A stretch of 6,807 bases of DNA, from NCBI GenBank assembly GCA_005809115.1, contig SYLK01000089.1:1-6807 (forward strand), in the 5' to 3' direction. The notes below the pieces were generated by a model. That model saw only the letters and a program-made list of their open reading frames with translations. It made no database searches and was not told the DNA's origin. The first letter of the stretch is position 1; each line of letters opens with the position of its first letter. The position numbers were made by a program, and so were the translations under genes. This document shows positions 1 to 5,917 of this stretch, in pieces. This DNA is from Planctomyces sp. (GTDB lineage: Bacteria; Planctomycetota; Planctomycetia; Planctomycetales; Planctomycetaceae).

Positions 1-253
1 GCCGGCTCGCAGTTCCGATGCGGCACACTCAGGATCCGCTGCAGATCAGAGAAACGCAAGCCCAGGTCCGCTTCCCGCCAGCAATTCGCCGGCATCACCG
101 TTATTAAGACATTTCGGACGTCACCCCACCCGTAGCGTTGATTTCCTGGCCTGGTTTCGTAATCTGGCATCATCGCAGGGGCTCAGACGTTCGCACGTTC
201 GAGTTGTGTCTGCGGTCAAATCGGGTCAATTACTGTAGCGAAAGGCTGGGTTT
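1..253. other. Non-coding or unresolved upstream stretch
   Basis: I see no gene here that I can support. A plus-strand frame is open from base 2 to a TAG at 235-237, but its third codon positions are not GC-rich, unlike the genes in this window, and its translation looks random. A minus-strand frame starting with ATG at 95-93 runs off the left edge (about 31 codons, beginning MPANCWREAD). It has no convincing ribosome binding site, but it could be the first codons of a gene lying to the left. The right part of the stretch is the leader of the lipoprotein gene and holds two pairs of short direct repeats. Confidence 0.5.
187..230 (+). promoter_or_regulatory. Direct-repeat pairs upstream of the lipoprotein gene
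   Basis: ACGTTCGC (187-194) is followed at once by ACGTTCGA (195-202), a 7-of-8 tandem repeat. GGTCAA then occurs twice, 10 bases apart (from 214 and from 224), about one helical turn. Both pairs lie 24-67 bases before the ATG at 254, where an operator or activator site could be. A possible promoter further up, TTGATT then 16 bases then TAATCT near 138-165, matches the consensus poorly. A regulatory role is inferred from position only. Confidence 0.2.
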
Positions 254-505
254 ATGAAATTTCTGCGAAATCTGAGCATGCTGGTGCTTCTGGCATGTGC
301 ATCCCTGAATCTTGGTTGTGGAGCGCCTGGCGAAAGCACTGGCGGCGGTGGTGGATCGGCTCCGCCGGCCAAAGCCCCCGCGGGCGAAGCGGGTTCCGGT
401 GCTGCCGGTGGCGCAACGACTCCTGCTCCAGCTGGCGACGCACCAGCGGCCGGTGGCGGCGAAGCACCAGCCGCAGGCGGTGCTGCTCCTGCTGAGAACA
501 AGTAA
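254..505 (+). CDS. Small Gly/Ala/Pro-rich lipoprotein, function unknown
   Basis: This encodes an 83-residue protein with an N-terminal export signal: MKFLRN, a hydrophobic core from residue 7 to about 20, then cysteine 22 in LNLGC. That resembles a lipobox with an unusual Asn at -3. Cysteine 15 in LLAC is a better lipobox match, but it would leave a signal peptide of only 14 residues. The mature part is low complexity (Gly, Ala, Pro, with a few Glu/Asp and no hydrophobic segment) and contains repeated GEAPAAGG/GDAPAAGG units, so it is probably disordered. Short lipoproteins of this kind are common in planctomycetes. The ATG is chosen because the signal peptide starts there; the upstream AAAGG-like sequence is only a weak ribosome binding site. 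A hairpin lies 78 bases after the stop. No specific role can be assigned. The longer minus-strand frames across it are GC-driven shadows. Confidence 0.75.
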   Translation: MKFLRNLSMLVLLACASLNLGCGAPGESTGGGGGSAPPAKAPAGEAGSGAAGGATTPAPAGDAPAAGGGEAPAAGGAAPAENK

Positions 506-583
506 CAGGTTCGGTTCTCGTGCCATCCAGCGCGATCGCTGGTCGATCGCTCGCTGATGGCTGCAGACGTACGATTGATGACG

Positions 584-610
584 GGGGACATCCGGTTTCC
601 GAGTGTCCCC
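584..610 (+). terminator. Terminator-like hairpin after the lipoprotein gene
   Basis: The left arm GGGGACA (584-590) pairs with TGTCCCC (604-610). The stem continues through a T-G wobble and one C/A mismatch into CGG/CCG closed by a TTT loop (596-598). That makes about 12 positions with one mismatch. The sequence after it on the plus strand (TGCTTATT) is only mildly T-rich, so this is a weak or non-classical intrinsic terminator. It is well placed to end transcription of the lipoprotein gene before the convergent gene. Confidence 0.5.
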
Positions 611-665
611 TGCTTATTCGCCTCTGAATCGGACTCTGAACGCTGCTTTGAAAACTAGCAACCCC

Positions 666-696
666 CGCCCCGCGGATCCAGATGGTCACCGGGGCG
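666..696 (-). terminator. Terminator-like hairpin after the exported-protein gene
   Basis: CGCCCCG (666-672) and CGGGGCG (690-696) form a perfect 7-bp GC stem with a 17-base loop. It starts 20 bases beyond the TGA of the minus-strand gene. On the minus strand the stem is followed by GGGGTTGCTAGTTTT, with the T-run about 11 bases away, so the match to an intrinsic terminator is partial. It forms a back-to-back pair with the 584-610 hairpin between two convergent genes. Confidence 0.35.
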
Positions 697-716
697 TGGT
701 GTTCTCACACAGCCAG

Positions 717-1982
717 TCATGGCTTCCCTGGAACAATGTGCGCAAAACGACGGCGAAACGCCTGCAGTTCCTGTGCCGTCGTGACCCACAGAAAGCATTG
801 ACCGCTTTCGTCCACGCGAACATCCAGCCCGAGCTGAAATCGGTCTCCAATCAGCGACAACAGGCGCGATGGAGCAAGCTTGTCAGGCTTCCGCGAATAG
901 ATCATCTCCGATGGATTGACGCCGGCCCGACCCAGTTCCGCAGCTGCATAAAACGGACGAATCTCCAGCTTTTCTGAGACCGCCTGAACCAGCTCCGAGA
1001 CCACCACGTCTTCCACGTCCACAGGAATCGAGCGATACAGATCAGGCAGCAGCGTGTTCAGAGGCTGCTTTGACTTCCAGCCCACGGGCCACAAGTTGGA
1101 CGACTCGCCTCCCACGTCAATCTCCAGGACATACGTCTTCCGGTTCTCCAGCAACGGGCGGAATCCCAGTCCGGCCTGAGACAACACGATCGCCAGCGCT
1201 GTCCCCTTGCTCACTCCAGCCAGCGACTCTGACGTCAGCAGACCAGGCTCCCGAGAGACAAATTGCTGGTCCTTCGCCGCTGCGGTAAATCGAACCTGAA
1301 ACGCCTCCGGCAGACCCAGTGTCCCGATCGCATCCACCGGAGTGGTCAGACTCACCGGGGCGTCCACCCGCGCCGACAACAGCATGTTGACAAATGAAAG
1401 CTGCTGATCTGTCAGTCCCCAGGTCGGACTCTCAGACACCGGTCCGGCCGCTCCGAAGCGCACGAGTCGCTGCAGGTATGCGTCCAGCTTTTCCGGGTTT
1501 GTCAGCTGAAATCGCTGACCCACAATCGCCAGTCGACCGTCCTTTTCCAGATTCCCGACGACATGGGTGATTCGCTGGTCGGTTGCTTCGAGATTCTCGA
1601 CGCGCAGCTTCTCACCCGGCCGTCCACCGCGGAAACTGACTGTGTATCCCAGCTCCTGAAACAGCATGCCCCATTCTCTGGCGCGCAACTGATCCGAGGG
1701 CTGCGGCTGGATCAGCACCTCAATGTTCAACGTATACGGAGTGGAAGTCCCGGCGTCTTCTCGCGGCAAATTCCGCGAAGTGACGCCGACGCTCCTGTCC
1801 TGAGCAGCAGCAGAATCTCGCACGGAAAAGCCCCGCGAGTCGCCCGCCGGCGGAACCAGTCCGCCCAGGAGCATCACAGCCAGCGAAATTGCCGGAATCA
1901 GCAGCCGCATGCCACGTGGCCACATCAGATCCGCAGTCCGCACGGCCGCTCGCGAGCCGATTACGGGATTCCTGTCAGACAT
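717..1982 (-). CDS. Exported hypothetical protein with possible STN-like repeats
   Basis: From the ATG at 1982 the protein has 421 residues. This start is preferred because GGAG lies 8 bases upstream. A GTG at 2030 would add 16 residues but has no ribosome site. An ATG at 1910 (MRLLIPAISL) would begin directly at the hydrophobic segment. That segment, about residues 26-44 of the chosen start, is followed by a Ser/Ala/Arg-rich stretch containing SAAAQD, a possible signal-peptidase site. The rest looks soluble and periplasmic or surface-exposed. I do not recognise the family. Two C-terminal stretches (about 206-290 and 320-402) share the pattern of a short helix, a Gly-Leu turn and a beta strand (LSQAGLGFRPLLENRKTYVLEI; IGDRFQLGLDVRV), loosely recalling the STN domain of secretins and TonB receptors. 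That likeness is a guess. The gene converges on the lipoprotein gene and is separated from the ATPase gene by about 290 bases, so it is probably its own transcription unit. Confidence 0.75.
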   Translation of the reverse strand: MSDRNPVIGSRAAVRTADLMWPRGMRLLIPAISLAVMLLGGLVPPAGDSRGFSVRDSAAAQDRSVGVTSRNLPREDAGTSTPYTLNIEVLIQPQPSDQLRAREWGMLFQELGYTVSFRGGRPGEKLRVENLEATDQRITHVVGNLEKDGRLAIVGQRFQLTNPEKLDAYLQRLVRFGAAGPVSESPTWGLTDQQLSFVNMLLSARVDAPVSLTTPVDAIGTLGLPEAFQVRFTAAAKDQQFVSREPGLLTSESLAGVSKGTALAIVLSQAGLGFRPLLENRKTYVLEIDVGGESSNLWPVGWKSKQPLNTLLPDLYRSIPVDVEDVVVSELVQAVSEKLEIRPFYAAAELGRAGVNPSEMIYSRKPDKLAPSRLLSLIGDRFQLGLDVRVDESGQCFLWVTTAQELQAFRRRFAHIVPGKP

Positions 1983-2037
1983 TTGCGGGTCTCCAGTTCG
2001 CGGAGCAGCGGCAACCATATTCCTCTGCACAGCAAAC

Positions 2038-2085
2038 GTTGAGAGTCTTGTATTCCTGAGAAGATTTTCTCACGGCAGACTCAAC
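2038..2085 (-). promoter_or_regulatory. Nested inverted repeat in a 5' leader
   Basis: The outer arms GTTGAGAGTCT (2038-2048) and AGACTCAAC (2077-2085) pair over 9 bp with a two-base bulge. Inside them TGAGAA (2057-2062) and TTCTCA (2067-2072) form a perfect 6-bp stem with a GATT loop. The element lies 56-103 bases before the chosen start of the exported-protein gene. It could be a structured mRNA leader, an operator palindrome or a weak terminator for the ATPase transcript. None of these can be settled from the sequence. Confidence 0.35.
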
Positions 2086-2200
2086 AAAAGTCGTGGCCGA
2101 TGCGTCAGATCGCGGAACTGTGCGGCCCCTCCGGCTGCACACCTCGTCGTGACCTGACTTTCCTGGCTGGAATTCGTCGTTTCCTCCCAGATCCGACGCT

Positions 2201-2224
2201 TCCGCCGGGCTTGTCCCGGTCGGA
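2201..2224 (-). terminator. GC-rich hairpin after the ATPase gene
   Basis: On the plus strand TCCGCCGGG (2201-2209), loop CTTGT, then CCCGG-T-CGGA (2215-2224) forms a 9-bp stem with one bulged T. It begins 47 bases beyond the stop of the ATPase gene. There is no T-run after it on either strand, so it is not a classical intrinsic terminator. It may still protect the 3' end of the ATPase mRNA or slow transcription. Confidence 0.3.
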
Positions 2225-2271
2225 GCGACAACTGAGGAGCTACCAACACGCCCCCGACGCGCGCCAAGTGT

Positions 2272-5200
2272 TCAGGCCGCACGCAGCGCCCGCGCACAGC
2301 CAGCCCATTTTATCCAGTTGGTAACCTCTGCCAGGTCCGGTTTCCGCCCTTTTCTCAAAATCCTTTCACCGGCTTTGCAGCTGGCAAACGGCAGAATGAT
2401 CGACAGTAGTTCTGCCGGATTGCGGCGTGCCAGATCATCCGGATCAGACAGTCCACAGGCCACCAGCAACTGGACGTCATGACATCGTAGTTCCGGGACC
2501 TGGCACATCAGTTTTGCCTGGGCCTGCCACTGTTCGATTACGCCGGGGGTAATCCGGCTGTGATTCAACTGCTTCGTCAGGCGTTCGGCACTGTGGCTCA
2601 GCAGATCATCCACAGTCCGGATCCCCAGCTGTTTCAGTGATTCTGCGTTTCCAGGGCCGACGGATGGCGCTGCAGCGATATCACTGGAACGGCTCAGGAA
2701 AAACCGCAGGTGTCTGCCACCGATGTTCGTCGCCGCCACGGCGGTCTCTGCGTGTTCGCGAAGGCTGCGGTCACCGGCCGCATCGGCATGTATGGCGGCT
2801 GCGGCTAGAAGTCCCGAGGCCAGTTGCCGCCGCCGCGCCAGCCGCCGGGCGCGGCGCTGTGACGCGTCCAGCGGTTCACTGAGCAGCCTGCGGCGAACGG
2901 ACGGCGCGGCTTCGGGACGATTCCCCTGTCGCCGCTGAGTTCGCGACACGCCGGTCTCTTCGTCTCCGGGCCGCGGCGGTGCGGCTGTTGTGCCACGGGC
3001 GAAAAACCGTGAACGCGAAGTGGCTGCTTCGGCCATCAGACGAGAATGCTGCCCGCAGCGAGCCCAGTTGATGGCCTGCTGACGATCGATCAGCCGACCG
3101 GAACGCCGGAACCGGCTTCCCTCAGCGCTCTTCTGAAACGCCACGACGCGATCGAAGACCACTTCCGGACGCAGCTTTCGCAATTCTTCCACGGTTCGAA
3201 TGCCCGCAGCGTACAGCAGAGCCGCGTCACCACACCGCAGCATCGGAACGCGACAGGCCAGTTCCGCCTGCCCCCGCAGGGCATCCAGTCGCTCCGCAGA
3301 CAGCAGGAATCCGCCCGCTCGCGTCCACTCTTCGATCCGGGTGACGGGATTTTCCAGCAGATCGCCGATCGTGCGAAGCCCTCCGACCCGCAGAGCTTCC
3401 AGCTCACTCAGACTGATTCCCGCAAGGTCTTCAATCCCCCGTTCCGTTTCCAGATAGAACAGCCAGTTTGCCGATGACGCCGCCCCGCCGGCTGTTTCGG
3501 CGATCTGTCGCTCCGACAGCATCGTGTCACTCTGTGACATTATTTCACTCTGCGACAGTATCGGCGCACTGGCCGGAATCTCTTCCTCGGCAGGTGCCAG
3601 CGCTGCCACGATATGCTCTGCCGTTGGCTGGGCAGCCGGATCAGCCATCCGCACGTCCTCCACGTATGCCTTCAGCTGTGGCGTGGGGATCGGGGACATC
3701 ACCGACACGGGCGCCGGCTCCTCCTGTCGCTGTCCGATGTTGCGCAAATCCGCGTGAAACCTTGTGAACAGATCGCGGACATCACGCTGGCAGGTAAAAA
3801 AGAGTATCTGCTGGCCGGTCGCAGCAATTTCGCTCAGCAACTCCACCGCCGCGCTCGCTCTGGCATCGTCGGATGTAATGAATACGTCGTCCAGCACCAG
3901 CGGCACGTGTTCACCCGATTCCGCGCGGATTCGGATCAGCGCCAGGCGGAGCGCCAGTGCCAGCTGATGTCGCGCACCGCGGCTTAACTGCTCAATCGTG
4001 AACGGCTCCGGGCTATGGATCGTCTGAACCCTCAGCACAGGAACTGATCCCGTCCGACAGACAATCTGAGTGCACTCGCCCTGCGTCAGACGCGCCAGCC
4101 AGGTTGACGCCAGTTCCAGGACCCGCGAATGGCTGAGCAGTCTCAGACGGGAGATGACTTCCCGCAGCGCATCCTCACTGGCAGCCAGCTGCCGTCGCTG
4201 ATCCTCCAGCAGCACAATCCGAGCCTCGGCTTCGGCCAGATGAGCCCGCAGTTCGTCCACCTGTTCCAGCGTCGCGGCGCCGGAATGTTCCTGCTGCAGC
4301 CGCTCCAGTGTCAACCGGGCGGACTGCCGTCGTTCGTCGCAACTCATGCGTTCGGCCTGCAGGCGAGTCCGCTCGGCAACACACTGCGCCAGTTCATCCT
4401 CGATCTGCTGTACTGTCCTGAACCGGCTGTCCAGGACACCGCACGCACCACCGGCGCGGTGTCCCGGCTGACTGCAGCTGCGTGCCGTGTCCGGTATCGC
4501 CTGTTCTGCGAGCACGTTTTCGCAGCGCCGCAGCTCCGCACGCAGAACCATCAGCCTCTGTTCGAGCATCCATTCCACCCGGGATGCTTCTCGCAGACAC
4601 CGCTCAACGAACAACTGCTCCAGAAATTCATCGTTTCGGGAAACCGCCAGTTCATGCTGTGACAGGTAGCAGCACAGGGCATTGGTCTCGGTCTGCAGCT
4701 GCCCGCATTCCTGCACGCTCCCTTCCCGAGACAGTGCCCACTCTCCCCGCCCGAACGAACTCGCCAGTGTATGGACCCGCTCTTCGATTCTCTGAACCAG
4801 CGCCCGAACGCTTCTCAGCGAATCCTGTGACTGAAGCGCTGTCCGCCATGGTCCTTCCTGTTCCCGCGGCATGTCTTCCCCGGACATCCCGCGACCACCG
4901 GAACCAGGGCCGCATTCAGGCCATATCGCCTCATGAATCCGGCGCCAGTGCGCCTGACGCGCCGTCAGGATGCGGATTTCGGACTCCAGTGCGTCCCTGT
5001 CGAGCGGCACAATGTTCCGCCGCTCCGTCTCCGACAGCAGGCACTCCAGTTGCTCGATCTGGCTGACCAGCTCGCCCAGACGCACCTGAATTCGGTCGGT
5101 CTGTGCACCGATTGTCTCAATTTCAGATACCTGCAGGCGAATCCGATGAGCCAGATCTGCCGGAGCCCGCCGGAGTGTGGACAGCTCCTGGCGCAGTCCG

Positions 5201-5769
5201 TCGATTCGCTGCCGCAGCTCGCCCATGCGTGCGGTCAGCCCCCGCTGCGACGAATCACCTTCACGTTCCTGTACGATCCGGAACAGCGCCTGCTCAGCCA
5301 TGCGGATCTCCCCCGCAGCCGACGAAACTCCTTCGCCGCATTCCAGACACAGGCGCACCAGCAGATCAAACTGCTCAGCCTCTTCGTATCCGACTGTAAA
5401 GACGTCGCGAAAGACGTTCTCGGTCACCCACGTCGGCAGCAGATCGTCGTGCCGCACCGCCGTCGGCCATTCGCCATCCGCACTGGTGACCGTCAGCGGC
5501 TGGTCCCCGCTGCTGCCGATCCGTCGTGCCAGAGTCAGCAGGTGCTGATGATGTCGGATACGCAGCGAGCCGCCCGTCCCCCGGTCACGTCCGGGTGACG
5601 CCGCTCCCAGCCCGTGAAACCCATGCAGCACACCGCGGAGAAAACGCACAACGGTCGTTTTTCCGCTGCCGTTCGGTCCCCACACAACCGTCATGCCGGG
5701 ACGCAGGTGCTCCAGAGTCACGTTTCTGAGCGATCCGGACTGCTCCAGATAGAGATCCGTAATGAACAT
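2272..5769 (-). CDS. SMC/Rad50-like (SbcC/YhaN-type) AAA ATPase with two DUF4332-like C-terminal modules
   Basis: This 1165-residue ATPase probably binds and tethers or processes DNA ends with a nuclease-like partner. The N-terminal lobe has Walker A GPNGSGKT at 31-38. Coiled-coil-like, Glu/Arg/Gln/Leu-rich segments follow at about 155-250, 315-425 and 455-545, interrupted by Gly/Pro-rich loops near 285-305 and 425-448. The C-terminal lobe has the ABC signature LSRGA (595-599), Walker B LVLDD (624-628) and a strand ILFFTC ending at 660. Position 661, where the H-switch His is usual, is Gln. A Pro/Ala/Ser linker (680-765) contains 6-residue repeats. Two related modules follow at 768-910 and 1018-1161, sharing W..QA or RGQA, C-x6-C (839/846; 1089/1096), GIRTV and NW. 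They resemble DUF4332, a helix-hairpin-helix-like domain, and are joined by an Arg-rich linker (about 955-982). The ATG is followed at once by the typical first strand MFITDLYLE; its ribosome site is weak (TGAGAAAC). The gene lies downstream of the SbcD-like gene, probably in one operon. The ATPase class is sure; the exact role is inferred. Confidence 0.9.
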   Translation of the reverse strand: MFITDLYLEQSGSLRNVTLEHLRPGMTVVWGPNGSGKTTVVRFLRGVLHGFHGLGAASPGRDRGTGGSLRIRHHQHLLTLARRIGSSGDQPLTVTSADGEWPTAVRHDDLLPTWVTENVFRDVFTVGYEEAEQFDLLVRLCLECGEGVSSAAGEIRMAEQALFRIVQEREGDSSQRGLTARMGELRQRIDGLRQELSTLRRAPADLAHRIRLQVSEIETIGAQTDRIQVRLGELVSQIEQLECLLSETERRNIVPLDRDALESEIRILTARQAHWRRIHEAIWPECGPGSGGRGMSGEDMPREQEGPWRTALQSQDSLRSVRALVQRIEERVHTLASSFGRGEWALSREGSVQECGQLQTETNALCCYLSQHELAVSRNDEFLEQLFVERCLREASRVEWMLEQRLMVLRAELRRCENVLAEQAIPDTARSCSQPGHRAGGACGVLDSRFRTVQQIEDELAQCVAERTRLQAERMSCDERRQSARLTLERLQQEHSGAATLEQVDELRAHLAEAEARIVLLEDQRRQLAASEDALREVISRLRLLSHSRVLELASTWLARLTQGECTQIVCRTGSVPVLRVQTIHSPEPFTIEQLSRGARHQLALALRLALIRIRAESGEHVPLVLDDVFITSDDARASAAVELLSEIAATGQQILFFTCQRDVRDLFTRFHADLRNIGQRQEEPAPVSVMSPIPTPQLKAYVEDVRMADPAAQPTAEHIVAALAPAEEEIPASAPILSQSEIMSQSDTMLSERQIAETAGGAASSANWLFYLETERGIEDLAGISLSELEALRVGGLRTIGDLLENPVTRIEEWTRAGGFLLSAERLDALRGQAELACRVPMLRCGDAALLYAAGIRTVEELRKLRPEVVFDRVVAFQKSAEGSRFRRSGRLIDRQQAINWARCGQHSRLMAEAATSRSRFFARGTTAAPPRPGDEETGVSRTQRRQGNRPEAAPSVRRRLLSEPLDASQRRARRLARRRQLASGLLAAAAIHADAAGDRSLREHAETAVAATNIGGRHLRFFLSRSSDIAAAPSVGPGNAESLKQLGIRTVDDLLSHSAERLTKQLNHSRITPGVIEQWQAQAKLMCQVPELRCHDVQLLVACGLSDPDDLARRNPAELLSIILPFASCKAGERILRKGRKPDLAEVTNWIKWAGCARALRAA
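3508..3561 (-). repeat. 18-bp in-frame tandem repeat in the ATPase linker
   Basis: Units at 3544-3561 and 3526-3543 differ at 3 of 18 bases and encode ILSQSE and IMSQSD. A more diverged third unit (3508-3525) encodes TMLSER. The period is a whole number of codons, so copies can be gained or lost without breaking the frame. It falls in the flexible linker between the ATPase head and the first DUF4332-like module, where length variation should be tolerated. Confidence 0.6.
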
Positions 5770-5774
5770 GTTTC

Positions 5775-5915
5775 TCAGCTTTCACTCAGGATTTCTGTAC
5801 AAATCACACGCCAGGTCCGGACGGGCACTCGCCCCCGGTCGTATTTCACGTTTGTTTCAGGACAGCTGACGCCCGTCCCGGTGAACTTCCAGGCCGACGC
5901 GTCGAGAACCTCGCG
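5775..5915 (-). other. In-frame open stretch after the TGA of the SbcD-like gene
   Basis: This is the whole gap between the SbcD-like gene and the ATPase gene. In the same frame as the upstream gene, 46 sense codons follow its TGA, and the next stop (TGA, 5777-5775) lies just 5 bases before the ATPase ATG. The first 17 codons have G or C at the third position in 16 cases, like real genes here; the other 29 do so in 16. The first residues, REVLDASAWKFTG, have the look of the RE.VL..A......G helix I recall near the C-terminus of this exonuclease family. This may be a former C-terminus cut off by a recent stop, a read-through extension, or chance. A hairpin starts at the stop. Confidence 0.4.
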
Positions 5916-5917
5916 TC
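5896..5917. repeat. GC-rich inverted repeat at the TGA stop
   Basis: On the plus strand GACGCG (5896-5901) and CGCGTC (5912-5917) are perfect inverted arms around a 10-base loop; the right arm overlaps the stop codon on the minus strand. An alternative fold just after the stop pairs CGCGAG with CTCG-A-CG around a GTT loop. In the mRNA the structure would begin at the stop codon. Whether it affects termination or is chance in GC-rich DNA cannot be told. Confidence 0.35.

Larger units (their letters stand above)
1983..2271 (-). other. Intergenic leader between the ATPase and exported-protein genes
   Basis: No gene is supported here. A 75-codon minus-strand frame (2297-2070) overlaps the ATPase stop, has an Arg-rich random-looking translation and no ribosome site. 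The stretch holds a GC-rich hairpin near the ATPase end (2201-2224) and a nested inverted repeat nearer the exported-protein gene (2038-2085). A possible extended -10 (TGAGAAAAT, minus strand, about 2064-2072) has no good -35 partner, so the promoter of 717-1982 is unresolved. Confidence 0.5.

Noticed and set aside
1..237. Plus-strand frame open from the left edge to a TAG at 235-237
   Set aside because: Third positions are not GC-rich, in contrast to the genes here, and no protein family is evident. It cannot be excluded as the tail of a gene to the left.
252..689. Overlapping minus-strand frames (up to 145 codons) across the lipoprotein gene
   Set aside because: They are shadows of GC-rich coding sequence. 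Their translations are Arg/Ser/Pro-rich without domains, and no ribosome site is seen, whereas the plus-strand frame has a clear signal peptide.
603..977. Plus-strand frame of 124 codons
   Set aside because: It lies mostly antisense to the exported-protein gene, has no ribosome site and no recognisable features.
2070..2297. Minus-strand frame of 75 codons between the ATPase and exported-protein genes
   Set aside because: It overlaps the ATPase stop, has no ribosome site, and its translation is a random-looking Arg/Gly-rich sequence.
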